From assembly GCA_036381275.1 (NCBI GenBank), contig DASVDC010000138.1, positions 13,390 to 77,389 of the forward strand: a stretch of 64,000 nucleotides of DNA, read 5' to 3'. Within the stretch, counting starts at the first letter, position 1, and each line of letters begins with the position of its first letter. A program made the translations under genes and the position numbers. The DNA is from UBA7803 sp036381275 (lineage in GTDB: Bacteria; Pseudomonadota; Gammaproteobacteria; Pseudomonadales; Azotimanducaceae). Shown here one piece after another: positions 23,278 to 32,151 of the stretch. A model generated the notes under the pieces. That model had not been told where the DNA came from. It searched no databases and saw only the letters and a program-made list of their open reading frames with translations.

Positions 23278-24906
23278 ATGAACCGCAAAGACGAGCCGCT
23301 GCAGCGGGGCCGCGACGCCTACCGACGCGGAGCCTGGCGTGAAGCGTACGAGGCGCTGCTCGCGGCGGACCAGGCTGCCGTCCTCGCGTCCGAAGACCTG
23401 GAACGCCTGGCGACCGCCGCTTACCTGGTCGGTCTCGATGCCGAGTTCCTGCGCTGCATGGAGCGGCTGCACACGGACCACGTGCAGGCGAACGACCCGC
23501 AGCGGGCCGCTCGCTACGCATTCTGGCTGGCGCTGGGGTTCCTGTTTCGCGGCGAGCCGGCGCAGGCCAATGCCTGGATGGCCCGCGGTCAGCGCTACGT
23601 TCAGGACACCGACTGTGCCGAGCGAGGCTATCTGCTGGTCCCCGCCGCCGAGCAGATGCTGCGTGCCGGCGACACGGCCGGCGCAGAAGCCGCGGCGACG
23701 AACGCGATGGCCATCGGTGAGCAATGTGCGGACACCGATCTCACCGCCATCGCGCGCCATCTGCTCGGCCGGATCCACATCCACCTCGGCCGCGTGCAGT
23801 CCGGCCTGACGCTGCTCGACGAGACCATGCTCGCCGCCGTGGCCGGGGAGCTGTCACCCATCGTGACGGGCCTGATGTACTGCAGCGTGATCGAAGCCTG
23901 CCGGGACATCCACGAGTTCGGCCGATCACGGGAATGGACCCTCGCCCTCGCCCGCTGGTGCGAGGCGCAGTCGGAGATGGTGGCGTTCACCGACGCGTGT
24001 CTGATCCACCGAGCCGAGATCCTCGCGCTCCAGGGCGCGTGGGACGAAGCTTTCGCCGACGCGCAGCGCGCCTGTGAGCGCGCTGAGGCCTCCGGCCGTC
24101 CCCCGCCCGGCCCGGCCCTGTACCAGATCGGCGAGATTCACCGCCTGCGCGGTGAGGACGCCCCGGCGGAGGCGGCATTCCGCCAGGCGAGCCGGCTGGG
24201 ACACGAGCCGCAACCGGGACTCGCGCTGCTGCGCCTCGCTCAGGGTCGCGTAGCGGCGGCGTCCGCAGCGGCCCAGCGCCTCATGACGGCGACCAGGGAC
24301 CGGATCGCGCGCTCCCGGCTGCTCCCGGCGTACATCGAGATCATGCTGGAGGCCGGCGAACGCGAGCGGGCACGTCCGGCCTGCGAGGAGCTCGCGCGGC
24401 TGGCCGAGACGTTCGCCACCGACGTGCTCCGGGCGTGGGCCGCGCAGGCGCGCGGCGCACTGGCGCTGCACGACGGCGACGCGGGCGCCGCGCTGGATGC
24501 GCTGCGTCAGGCCTACGCGCTGTGGCGCAGGATCGAGGCGCCCTATGAGGCAGCGCGGGTACGCGTGCTGATCGGCCGGGCATGCATCCAGTTCGGCGAC
24601 GCCGAAGCCGGAGCCCTCGAGTTCGACGCAGCGCGCTCGGAATTCGTCGCGCTCGGTGCGCGCGCGGACGTTGCCCGCTTGGACGAGCTTCGTTCGCGAT
24701 CCCCGTCGGCCGCGACGCCGCTCACCGCGCGCGAGCTGGAAGTCCTCCGCCTCATCGCGGCCGGGCACACGAACAAGCGCATTGCGAACACGCTGGGCGT
24801 GAGCGAGCGAACCGTGGACCGGCATGTCAGCAACATCCTCGTGAAGCTCGACGTCCCATCGCGATCCGCGGCCACCGCCTACGGATACGCGCACCGCCTG
24901 CTCTGA
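23278..24906 (+). CDS. TPR-containing LuxR-family transcriptional regulator
   Basis: A 542-residue regulator. Residues 1-470 are Ala-rich helical repeats of TPR type (for example LQRGRDAYRRGAWREAYEALL and ALYQIGEIHRLRGEDAPAEAAF); no AAA+ ATPase of the MalT/LAL type is present. The C-terminus (about 480-540) is a GerE helix-turn-helix: LTARELEVLRLIAAGHTNKRIANTLGVSERTVDRHVSNIL split as helices. The start at the ATG at 23278 gives an N-terminus beginning MNRKDEPLQRGRDAY; a longer frame reaches into the direct-repeat region. It is divergent from the thiolase pair and points to the hydrolase/haloperoxidase genes, both plausible targets. Confidence 0.82.
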   Translation: MNRKDEPLQRGRDAYRRGAWREAYEALLAADQAAVLASEDLERLATAAYLVGLDAEFLRCMERLHTDHVQANDPQRAARYAFWLALGFLFRGEPAQANAWMARGQRYVQDTDCAERGYLLVPAAEQMLRAGDTAGAEAAATNAMAIGEQCADTDLTAIARHLLGRIHIHLGRVQSGLTLLDETMLAAVAGELSPIVTGLMYCSVIEACRDIHEFGRSREWTLALARWCEAQSEMVAFTDACLIHRAEILALQGAWDEAFADAQRACERAEASGRPPPGPALYQIGEIHRLRGEDAPAEAAFRQASRLGHEPQPGLALLRLAQGRVAAASAAAQRLMTATRDRIARSRLLPAYIEIMLEAGERERARPACEELARLAETFATDVLRAWAAQARGALALHDGDAGAALDALRQAYALWRRIEAPYEAARVRVLIGRACIQFGDAEAGALEFDAARSEFVALGARADVARLDELRSRSPSAATPLTARELEVLRLIAAGHTNKRIANTLGVSERTVDRHVSNILVKLDVPSRSAATAYGYAHRLL

Positions 24907-25024
24907 CCCACCCGGCTGACGGAAATCACCCACGCCCCCTTCGCGGTCGTTGGGTGGTTTCGCCGATGTCCGCTCGTGCCGTCGATGTCACGTTGCTCCC
25001 GGGCAATCGACGGACAGAACCGAC

Positions 25025-25909
25025 ATGGACACTCATCAACGGATCCGCCGCGATCTGCTGGCAGCGCTGCCGGTGACGGAACGTCGGATATCGCTCGGCG
25101 GCATCGACACCGCGGTGCTGGAAGGCGGCAGAGGAGAACCGGTGGTGCTGCTGCACGGGCCCGGCGCGTACGCGGCGCAATGGACCGACGTGATCCCGGA
25201 CCTCGCAACCACCCATCGCGTCGTCGCGCCCGATCTGCCGGGCCACGGCGCTTCGGCTGCCTTCGCCGGCGCCGCCGACCTCGACACCCTCGCGGCCTGG
25301 CTGGACGAGCTCGTCCGCTGCACCTGCGCGACGCCGCCGATCCTGGTCGGCCATACGCTCGGCGGTGCCATTGCGGCGCATTTCGCCGGCACGTGCGACC
25401 TTCCGCTCGCCGCGCTGGTGCTGATCGACAGCCTGGGCCTCGCGCCGTTTCGTCCCGATCCGGCGTTCGCCACGGCGCTGCAGGCGTTTCTGGACGATCC
25501 GTCCCCGGCCACACACCACGGCCTCTGGAGCCGGTGCCTGTTCGATCTGCCGACCGTGCAGCAGCGCCTGGGCGCCCGGTGGGACCTGATCGAGGCGTAC
25601 AACCTGGCGACGATGCGCCCGCCCGCCAGGATCGAAGCGCTGGTCTCGATGATGGAACGGATCGCCGTTCCGGCGCTGCCCGAGGCCACCCTGAAGGCGA
25701 TCAGCGTCCCGACGACGCTGATCTGGGGCCGTCACGACCTCGCGACTCCGTTGTCCGTCGCGGAAGAAGCGAGCCGCCGCTACGGCTGGGCGCTGGAGGT
25801 GATCGACGGCGCGGCCGACGATCCCGCGCTCGATCAGCCGCAAGCCTTCCTGACCGCATTGCGCCGGTTGTTGGATGCCGTCGACGGACGCAGGAGGGCA
25901 CAGCCGTGA
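25025..25909 (+). CDS. Alpha/beta-hydrolase fold protein with altered nucleophile
   Basis: A 294-residue alpha/beta-hydrolase-like protein. The oxyanion strand LLHGPGAYAAQW and the segment APDLPGHGASAAF are typical, but the nucleophile elbow reads GHTLGG, with Thr111 where Ser (or Asp/Cys) normally sits, and the expected C-terminal catalytic His is replaced in IDGAADDPALDQPQAF. It may therefore be catalytically weak, a binding protein, or use another mechanism. Its stop overlaps the GTG of the haloperoxidase gene, so they are co-translated, and the upstream gene is the LuxR-type regulator on the same strand. Confidence 0.78.
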   Translation: MDTHQRIRRDLLAALPVTERRISLGGIDTAVLEGGRGEPVVLLHGPGAYAAQWTDVIPDLATTHRVVAPDLPGHGASAAFAGAADLDTLAAWLDELVRCTCATPPILVGHTLGGAIAAHFAGTCDLPLAALVLIDSLGLAPFRPDPAFATALQAFLDDPSPATHHGLWSRCLFDLPTVQQRLGARWDLIEAYNLATMRPPARIEALVSMMERIAVPALPEATLKAISVPTTLIWGRHDLATPLSVAEEASRRYGWALEVIDGAADDPALDQPQAFLTALRRLLDAVDGRRRAQP

Positions 25910-27162
25910 AGCTTCTAACGGTCATACTCTGCGGGCTGCTCGCCTGGACCCCTGCGGTCACCGACGCGGACGTCGTCGCGGACTGGAACGGAATCATGCT
26001 GACGCTGATCGGCGACCAGCCGCCGCCGTATCAGAATCGGTACGCGGCGATCACCCAGCTCGCGGTGTTCGAGGCCGTCAACGCCGTGACCGGCGACTAC
26101 GAACCCTACCTCGGCACGATCACGCCCGCGCCGGGCGCATCGGCGAGGGCGGCTGCCGCCAGCGCCGCGCACGGCGTGCTGCGGCACTACTTCCCCGATC
26201 ACGCCGATCGGCTCGACGCATCCCTCGCGGAATCGCTGGGCGGCATTCCGGACGGCCCGGCCCGGGACGGCGGCATCGCCGTCGGAGAAGCCGCCGCGGC
26301 CGCGATGATCCGGGCACGCGCCGACGACGGCTCGGAGCCGCCCGAAGAGCACCTGCCCGACAGCGACGCGCCGGGCGTCTGGCAGCTCACACCGGACTGT
26401 CCTGCGAGCGGCGGCCTGTTCGCGCACTGGCCGCACGTGCGGCCGTTCGCGCTACGCAGCGGCGACCAATTCCGCTCGGACCCGCCGCCGAAGCTCACGA
26501 GCGGCGCGTACACGTGGGCCTATCGGGAAGTGAAGGCAGTGGGAGCCCGGGAGAGCCGGGAGCGCTCGCAGAACCGGACCGACGTGGTCAGGATGTACGC
26601 GCTGCTGAGCGACGCCGTGCTCTGGAACCCGATCGCCGTCGAGATCGCCGCGGCCCGCCGCAGCTCGCTCGCGGATACCGCGCGGACGCTGGCACTGCTC
26701 AACATGGCGCTGAGCGACGGCGGCGTCGCCGTGCTCGATACGAAGTACCACTACGACTTCTGGCGCCCGGAGACGGCCATCGTCAATGCACACGCCGACG
26801 GCAACCGCAAGACCCACCCCGACCCGTCCTTCGAGCCGTTCATCCCGGCGCCGTGCTTTCCAAGCTACCCGTCCGGCCATGCAACCACCAGTTATGCGGC
26901 CCGCGCGGTGCTCGAGCGCAGCTTCGGACGCGGACGGCATCGCGTCACCGTGACGAGTCCCGCGTTGCCGGGCGTCGTGCTGAAGTACACGCGGCTGCGC
27001 CAGATCACCGCCGACATCGACGATGCCCGGGTCTACGGCGGAATCCACTTCCGCTTCGATCAGCAGGAAGGAGCGCGCCAGGGAACCGCGATCGGCGCGT
27101 TCATCGCCGAGCACAGTCTCCGGCGAAAGCCGGCGCCGCCCTGCGACGGCGCGCAACGGTGA
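25906..27162 (+). CDS. Vanadium-dependent haloperoxidase / PAP2-like secreted protein
   Basis: A 418-residue protein with a signal peptide (KLLTVILCGLLAWTPAVTDA) and a C-terminal acid phosphatase/vanadium-haloperoxidase core: SYPSGHATTSYAARAVLE (vanadate or phosphate loop, with the catalytic His) and VYGGIHFRFDQQEGARQG (second His and Arg). A Lys/Arg-rich NRKTHPDP segment precedes them. It could oxidise halides with peroxide in the periplasm or act as a phosphatase; sequence alone cannot separate these. CAGGAGGG precedes the GTG at 25906, which overlaps the hydrolase stop as GTGA. Confidence 0.8.
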   Translation: MKLLTVILCGLLAWTPAVTDADVVADWNGIMLTLIGDQPPPYQNRYAAITQLAVFEAVNAVTGDYEPYLGTITPAPGASARAAAASAAHGVLRHYFPDHADRLDASLAESLGGIPDGPARDGGIAVGEAAAAAMIRARADDGSEPPEEHLPDSDAPGVWQLTPDCPASGGLFAHWPHVRPFALRSGDQFRSDPPPKLTSGAYTWAYREVKAVGARESRERSQNRTDVVRMYALLSDAVLWNPIAVEIAAARRSSLADTARTLALLNMALSDGGVAVLDTKYHYDFWRPETAIVNAHADGNRKTHPDPSFEPFIPAPCFPSYPSGHATTSYAARAVLERSFGRGRHRVTVTSPALPGVVLKYTRLRQITADIDDARVYGGIHFRFDQQEGARQGTAIGAFIAEHSLRRKPAPPCDGAQR

Positions 27163-27165
27163 CGG

Positions 27166-28413
27166 TCAGCGCGGCGTGATCGCGTCCGCGGTCGCCGCCG
27201 CGTCCGCCTGCCGGCGGTAGCGCCCGGGGATCGCGAAGCGGAAGATGCGCGCGGCGTTCAGCCCGAGGATCTTCGCCCGCTCGCCGTCCTCGAGCCCGCC
27301 CATCGTGCGCTCGATCGCCTCGGCCGAGTGCGGCCAGCTCCCCTCGTGGTGCGGGTAGTCGTTCGCCCAGACGAAGTTGTCGACCAGCCCGTGCTCCCGC
27401 GCGAGATCGAGCCCCGCCTTGTCCTCCTGGAACGTCGCGAAGCCGTTGGTCTTGAAGTACTCGCTCGGCAGGCGGTCGAGCTTCGGCCGCACCCACATGT
27501 GGTGCTTGCGGTACGCCTCGTCCATCGCGCCGAGCGCCCATGGCACCCAGCCGATCCCCGCTTCCACCGTACCGAACACGATCTTCGGGAAGCGCTCGAT
27601 CACGCCGGACGCGCACAGGTTGGCGATCGGCTCCATCGTCGGCGCGAGGCTGTGCACCGCGTAGTTGATCACCGCGCCGCCGTTGCCGCGCGAGGTGCGC
27701 GGATCGCGGCCGGTGGAGACGTGGAACGTGATCGGCAGGTCGACGTCCTGGATGCACGCCCACAGCGGATCGAACTCCGGCAGGTTGTAGTTCAGCGCCT
27801 CGTGATCCGGCGGCCCCCAGACCGGCTTGCACGGCAGCGCGAGGCCGCGGAAGCCGAGCTTCGCGCAGCGCTGGATCTCGGCGATGGCGCCGCCGAGGTC
27901 CGCCGGCGCGATGCACGCCATCGGCGAGAGCCGGTCGTTGTACGGACCGAACACCTCCCACGCCCAATCGTTGTAGACGCGGCACATCGCCTGGCTGAAC
28001 TCGGCGTCCGGCGTCGCCCAGATCGTCAGCCCCTTGTTCGGGAACAGGATCTCGCAGTCGACGCCGTCCGCGGCGAGATCGGCGATACGCTCCTCCGGCG
28101 TGCGCCCCGACTGGTTGCGCAGCGCATCCTCGCCTTCGAACGGGATGTTGCGGATCCTGAGCGGCCGGAAGCCCTCGGTCTTCTGGTACTGCTTGCCCTG
28201 GGCGTCCACGACGACGCCGGGCAAGCGATCGCGGTAGCGGGAGTCGATGCGCGTGCGCCAGAGGTCCGACGGCTCCTGCACGTGGCCGTCGGCGGAAACC
28301 ATGAAGTACTTGTTCGGGTCGTCGGCTCGGGCGGTGCGCGGCCAGTCTTGCGCGCCGGGGCTGTCGAGCCGCCAGGCGTTGTTCGGATCGGGTGCGGGAA
28401 TCGGGGTAGCCAT
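27166..28413 (-). CDS. Amidohydrolase of the ACMSD/TIM-barrel family
   Basis: A 415-residue metal-dependent hydrolase or decarboxylase. The N-terminal metal motif is SADGHVQEP (Asp42, His44), the central TFHVSTGRDP gives another ligand, and the C-terminal NDYPHHEGSWP has the Asp-x-x-His pair of amidohydrolase-2 proteins. Such enzymes are common in aromatic and steroid catabolism; the substrate is unknown. The ATG at 28413 follows GGAGGAGG-rich sequence. It converges on the haloperoxidase gene with only a few bases between stops, and no pathway partner is adjacent. Confidence 0.8.
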   Translation of the reverse strand: MATPIPAPDPNNAWRLDSPGAQDWPRTARADDPNKYFMVSADGHVQEPSDLWRTRIDSRYRDRLPGVVVDAQGKQYQKTEGFRPLRIRNIPFEGEDALRNQSGRTPEERIADLAADGVDCEILFPNKGLTIWATPDAEFSQAMCRVYNDWAWEVFGPYNDRLSPMACIAPADLGGAIAEIQRCAKLGFRGLALPCKPVWGPPDHEALNYNLPEFDPLWACIQDVDLPITFHVSTGRDPRTSRGNGGAVINYAVHSLAPTMEPIANLCASGVIERFPKIVFGTVEAGIGWVPWALGAMDEAYRKHHMWVRPKLDRLPSEYFKTNGFATFQEDKAGLDLAREHGLVDNFVWANDYPHHEGSWPHSAEAIERTMGGLEDGERAKILGLNAARIFRFAIPGRYRRQADAAATADAITPR

Positions 28414-28498
28414 GGCCTCCTCCTCACCGACGAAGGCTTTCGAGACTACCCCCGCATCCCCGGAGCGGCAACCGCAGAGGGACTGCATGCAGAGGAAC

Positions 28499-28516
28499 TG
28501 TGGGAGCGGCCTCCGG
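28499..28516. repeat. REP half-arm, broken
   Basis: TGTGGGAGCGGCCTCCGG then diverges, so the stem lacks its second half. A degenerate or interrupted REP. Confidence 0.7.
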
Positions 28517-28672
28517 CGGTACGAAGCGGCCACATCGGTAAGCGGGGCCGTTCACCGGGATACACCTGGGGCATCGCAGGAGGAGATACCGATGCCGTGG
28601 ACAGAGACCGGTCACCTGGCGAAAGCCTGACTCGAGGACGGGCGGCACCAGCGCTCTATATCCAGGTAGCAA

Positions 28673-28891
28673 AGGAAACCGCGCGGCGGCGTGCTCGGCT
28701 TGCGGTGAATCGGCGCGTACTCCCAGGAGTGCGGTCCGCATCATCGCCCGAATCAAAGCCTGGGCGCGAATCGAAGCCTGGGAACGGGTGTCGACTCGAC
28801 CGCAGCGCCGGCATGCGGGCGGCGCTGCACGTGAGTGATCTCGCAAGGCACATCCGCCTCGGCTCCATCGGGACGGGACATGGCCCGAATC
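28673..28891. repeat. Degenerate dispersed repeat, copy B (inverted)
   Basis: The reverse complement aligns with 2-197. Copy B carries an extra 20-odd bases around a second CGAATCGAAGCCTGGG unit. Both copies end at AGGAAACCGCGCGGCGGCG or its complement and begin at GATTCGGGCC. It lies 300 bp upstream of the RAYT gene. Confidence 0.7.
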
Positions 28892-29194
28892 GAGTCGAGA
28901 AGGCCCGGCGCGATCGCGGTCCGGCGCTGTACCTCGACCGCCGCTTTGAGTCGGGCGATGTCGTGAATTTTGATTCGGGCGATGTGCGCGATTCGATCCA
29001 GACGAGGTGGCGATTTGATTCGGGCCATGCTGCGTTCCCAGGGGAGCGGCGTCCGCGGGGACCGGTCGGAACGGTACGAATGGTCGGGCGAGCTGTAGCG
29101 CCGCGCGCGGCTGCACGAGGACGTCAGCGACTTCTCACGGCACCTTCAGCCATCGCCGGCATCGCCGCAACCAACAGCGCCCTAATCTGGGCGC

Positions 29195-29785
29195 ATGGGC
29201 AAAGCGAACAGAAGACGGCCGAAGCAGACCGAGTTGGTGCTGATCCCCTCGGGCCGCGGCGGCTGGCGACCCGGCGCCGGCCGGAAGCCCCGGCCCAACG
29301 CGCGGGTGCTGCACCGCCGGCGCGAGGCGATTCCCGGCCACTGCCCCGTGCACGTCACCGTGCGCCTGCAGCGGGGTCTGCCGAACCTGCGCAGGAAGCG
29401 CTTCGTCTTAGCCTTTCGGCACAGCCTCAGCCAGTGCGCCGAGCGCCCGGGCTTTCGGGTCGTGCACTACTCGATCCAGCACAACCACCTGCACTTTCTG
29501 ATCGAGGCGCAGGGGAAGCGCGCGCTCGCGTGCGGGATGAAGAGCCTCGCGGCGCGGGTGGCGCGGTGCGTGAACCGGGTGTTTTCGCGCCGCGGCAGTG
29601 TGCTCGATGGGCGCTACCACCACCGGCTGCTGCGGACGCCGAAGGAGGTGCGACATGCGTTCGGCTACGTGCTGCTGAACGCGCGGCACCACTACTTCGA
29701 GCGGCACCGGCGGCCGCCGCCCGTGATGCGGCTCGATCCGGCGAGTTCGGCGGTGTGGTTCGAGGGATGGAAGCGCCGGCTGTGA
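29195..29785 (+). CDS. REP-associated tyrosine transposase (RAYT)
   Basis: A 196-residue Y1 HUH nuclease of the TnpA_REP group, proteins that bind and nick REP sequences as single strands. The metal-binding motif is HNHLHF (His98 and His100 as the HUH pair), followed by the RAYT-type GRYHHRLLRTPKEVRHAFGYVLLNARHH, where Tyr158 is the candidate nucleophile. The N-terminus is basic (GKANRRRPKQ). It is a single-copy chromosomal gene here, not flanked by insertion-sequence ends, and the window contains at least 20 REP elements it could have mobilised. The catalytic residues all look intact. Confidence 0.88.
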   Translation: MGKANRRRPKQTELVLIPSGRGGWRPGAGRKPRPNARVLHRRREAIPGHCPVHVTVRLQRGLPNLRRKRFVLAFRHSLSQCAERPGFRVVHYSIQHNHLHFLIEAQGKRALACGMKSLAARVARCVNRVFSRRGSVLDGRYHHRLLRTPKEVRHAFGYVLLNARHHYFERHRRPPPVMRLDPASSAVWFEGWKRRL

Positions 29786-29977
29786 AACCACGAGCCGATC
29801 GCCGCCGAGACGAGAAAGAGGGAAGTCGCGCCAGCAGCAACCTGGCTGCTGACGAAAGGCTGGCGCCGGCATCGGCTGATCGATCCGGCGGAGATCCCGG
29901 GCCGCTGAGAGCGACATGCCCGGTTCAGGTGTCAACCCTGTGGCCGGTCCAGGGGTTACGTGTGTGGCCGATTCATA
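29786..29977. other. Intergenic region without recognised gene
   Basis: About 190 bases between the RAYT gene and the REP upstream of dcd's 3' end. No gene or clear structure seen; a short stretch around 29910-29965 has GGTC/CCGG dyads that could be remnants of another element. Confidence 0.4.
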
Positions 29978-30024
29978 CCGGCCGCGAATGGCTTCCGGAT
30001 TCGCGGCCGGAGGCCGCTCCCACA
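29978..30024. repeat. REP pair, short spacer, first arm truncated
   Basis: CCGGCCGCGAA (only the 3' half of a forward arm) then a complete reverse arm ending in CCCACA. It lies eight bases beyond the dcd stop codon, at the end of the dcd mRNA. Confidence 0.85.
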
Positions 30025-30031
30025 GGTGAGG

Positions 30032-30601
30032 TCAGGTCTTCGGCAGCGTCACCCCGCGCTGGCCCTGGTACTTGCCGCCGCGGTCCTTGTACGAGACCTC
30101 GCACTCCTCATCCGACTCGAGGAAGATCACCTGCGCTACGCCCTCGTTCGCGTAGATCTTCGCGGGCAGCGGCGTCGTGTTCGAGAACTCGAGCGTGACG
30201 TGTCCTTCCCATTCGGGTTCCAAGGGCGTTACGTTGACGATTATGCCGCAACGTGCGTAAGTGCTTTTTCCGAGGCACAGCACGAGCACGTTACGCGGCA
30301 CGCGGAAGTACTCCACCGTGCGCGCCAGCGCGAAGGAGTTGGGCGGGATGATGCAGACGTCGCCTCGAAAGTCCACGAACGACTTCTCGTCGAAATGCTT
30401 GGGATCGACGATGGTGCTGTTGATGTTGGTGAATATCTTGAACTCGTCGGCGCACCGTACGTCGTAGCCGTAGCTCGAAGTGCCGTAGGAAATCAGCCTC
30501 TTGTCGTTTGCGCCGTAGCGCATTTGCTTCGGCTCGAACGGTTCGATCAGGCCGTGTTGCTCCGCCATCCGGCGGATCCATTTATCGGACTTGATGCTCA
30601 A
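30032..30601 (-). CDS. dcd: dCTP deaminase
   Basis: Converts dCTP to dUTP, the main route to dTMP in many gammaproteobacteria. The 189-residue length and sequence are canonical: SIKSDKWIRRMA start, SYGTSSYGYDVR, and the active-site region CLGKSTYARCGIIVNVTPLEPEWEGHVTLE in pieces, with the catalytic Glu in EPEWEG. It is a homotrimeric cytosolic enzyme. ATG preceded by AAGGTTCTC on the complementary strand is weakly Shine-Dalgarno-like, but the N-terminus is conserved. It is downstream of the small protein and apbC on the same strand. Confidence 0.95.
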   Translation of the reverse strand: MSIKSDKWIRRMAEQHGLIEPFEPKQMRYGANDKRLISYGTSSYGYDVRCADEFKIFTNINSTIVDPKHFDEKSFVDFRGDVCIIPPNSFALARTVEYFRVPRNVLVLCLGKSTYARCGIIVNVTPLEPEWEGHVTLEFSNTTPLPAKIYANEGVAQVIFLESDEECEVSYKDRGGKYQGQRGVTLPKT

Positions 30602-30661
30602 GTAAGGTTCTCCGGTCGATTCACTCGGTCTGGGCGCAATACGGCTCTGGCGGTCGACGCC

Positions 30662-30988
30662 CTAGAAGAATTGGACGCGATGACGTGTGTCTTCGCTGAG
30701 CTCGCCGAGCTCCTCGTCGTCGATGAGCCCGAGGCCCACCATAATGCGAAGCTGCTCGATCATTCTCGAGCGACGCGGGTCGTCGAAGGCCATGGCGAGC
30801 TGGCGTTCGCTGCGCTCGATCTCCTCGAACACCGCGAGATAGCGCTCATGCTTCGACTTGCCCGGCTCCGCCGCCAACTCGCTGATCCGGTTCAGCACGT
30901 TTCCGCAGAAGCGCTCCAGTGCGTCCACGCGCAAGCGCCGAAACACCTTCCAATCGGCTTCCGGCACGTGCCCTCCGGCGAATGACAT
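30662..30988 (-). CDS. Conserved small protein of unknown function
   Basis: A 108-residue soluble, helical protein, ADWKVFRRLRVDALERFCGNVLNRI at the N-terminus and AFDDPRRSRMIEQLRIMVGLGLID near the end. I recall similar short proteins in pseudomonads and relatives but cannot name a function. Charged helical composition, no membrane segment, and the ERYLAVFEEIERSERQLA heptad-like stretch suggest an oligomer. It lies between apbC and dcd on the same strand with short gaps, so the three may be one transcript. Confidence 0.7.
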   Translation of the reverse strand: MSFAGGHVPEADWKVFRRLRVDALERFCGNVLNRISELAAEPGKSKHERYLAVFEEIERSERQLAMAFDDPRRSRMIEQLRIMVGLGLIDDEELGELSEDTRHRVQFF

Positions 30989-31003
30989 AGCCCCTCCCCC
31001 CGC

Positions 31004-32041
31004 TCAATCGTCGGTCATCGTGATCTCGATCGCGCCGGCGCCGGCGCCCGGGCTCGCGAGGCGCCACAGCTCCGCCGCCATGTGGCGGGCGGCGTCGCGG
31101 TACAGGCCGGCGATCTCGCCGTCCGGATCGCGGGCGACCGTGGGCGTGCCGCCGTCGGCCTGCTCGCGGATCTCCATCGTCAACGGCAACCGGCCGAGCA
31201 GCGGCGTCGCGAACTCGCCGGCGATGCGCGCGCCGCCGCCCTCGCCGAAGATGTGCGATTCGTGGCCGCAGTTCGGGCAGCGGAACGCCGACATGTTCTC
31301 CACCACGCCGAGCACCGGTATGTCGACTTTGCGGAACATTTCGATGCCCTTTTTCGCGTCGATCAGCGCGATGTCCTGCGGCGTCGTGACGATCACCGCG
31401 CCTGCGACCGGCACGCGCTGCGACAGCGTGAGCTGAATGTCGCCGGTGCCGGGCGGCATGTCGACGATCAGGTAGTCGAGCTCGTCCCAGAGGGTCTGAC
31501 CGAGGAGTTGCTGCAGCGCGCCGGAGACCATCGGCCCGCGCCAGACCATCGGCGTCTTCTCAGTGACCAGGAAGCTCATCGACATCGCCTGGATGCCGTG
31601 GGCCTTGATCGGTACGAAGTAGCGCTCGCCGCGCACCTCCTTCAGCTCCGGGCGCCGGCCCTCGGCGACGCCGAGCATCATCCCCTGGCTCGGGCCGTAG
31701 ATGTCCGCGTCGAGCAGCCCCACCTTGGCGCCCTCCCGGTCGAGCGCGAGCGCAAGGTTCACCGCGGTGGTGGATTTCCCCACCCCGCCCTTGCCGGACG
31801 CCACCGCGATCACGTGCTTGATCGGGGCGGGCCCGCGGCCGGGCGGCGGCCGGAACGAGAGATCGAGGTCCACAGAATCCACCCCGAGGAACGCGGCGAG
31901 CTGCGTCGCGAGACGCTCGCGCAGCCCGGCGGCCGGATAGCCCAGGGTCACCGCTACCCTGGAGCCGGAGCTCAGCACCCGGGCGCCCAGATCCTGCCAG
32001 GGCACGTCCAGGTAGGGGTCGGGGAACTGCTCGATGCGCAT
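31004..32041 (-). CDS. apbC: Iron-sulfur cluster carrier, Mrp/ApbC family
   Basis: A 345-residue P-loop ATPase that binds and transfers [4Fe-4S] clusters. An N-terminal DUF59-like segment (about 1-75, truncated relative to classical MIP18 domains) precedes the deviant Walker A VASGKGGVGKST, DIYGPSQGMMLG, the DMPPGTGD switch and FRCPNCGHESHIF with the conserved CxxC that coordinates the bridging cluster. The ATG at 32041 is preceded by AGGAGC. It is divergent from metG, a frequent arrangement in gammaproteobacteria. Confidence 0.92.
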   Translation of the reverse strand: MRIEQFPDPYLDVPWQDLGARVLSSGSRVAVTLGYPAAGLRERLATQLAAFLGVDSVDLDLSFRPPPGRGPAPIKHVIAVASGKGGVGKSTTAVNLALALDREGAKVGLLDADIYGPSQGMMLGVAEGRRPELKEVRGERYFVPIKAHGIQAMSMSFLVTEKTPMVWRGPMVSGALQQLLGQTLWDELDYLIVDMPPGTGDIQLTLSQRVPVAGAVIVTTPQDIALIDAKKGIEMFRKVDIPVLGVVENMSAFRCPNCGHESHIFGEGGGARIAGEFATPLLGRLPLTMEIREQADGGTPTVARDPDGEIAGLYRDAARHMAAELWRLASPGAGAGAIEITMTDD

Positions 32042-32151
32042 GGCCGCTCCTGCGGGGTTTGCTTCGTCCTCGGGAGAGGGCGCATTGTAGTGGAGATGGC
32101 GGTATAGTCTCGCCCTTTTCGAACCTTTACCCCAAGGGGCGGTCACGCCTC

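Larger units (their letters stand above)
28414..29194. other. Repeat-rich gene-poor stretch before the RAYT gene
   Basis: No convincing gene lies in these 780 bases. They hold a REP half-arm (28499), the inverted copy of the window's first 200 bases (28673-28891) and at least five related copies of a 16-bp motif, TTTGATTCGGGCSATG, in both orientations (about 28743, 28879, 28944, 28968, 29014). Open frames here have no recognisable protein features. The composition suggests a decayed mobile or repeat island next to the RAYT gene. Confidence 0.65.

Noticed and set aside
28656..29028. Two small minus-strand frames in the dispersed repeat that resemble the frame at the window start
   Set aside because: The similarity is explained by the DNA repeat; frames differ in length, lack domains and good start signals.
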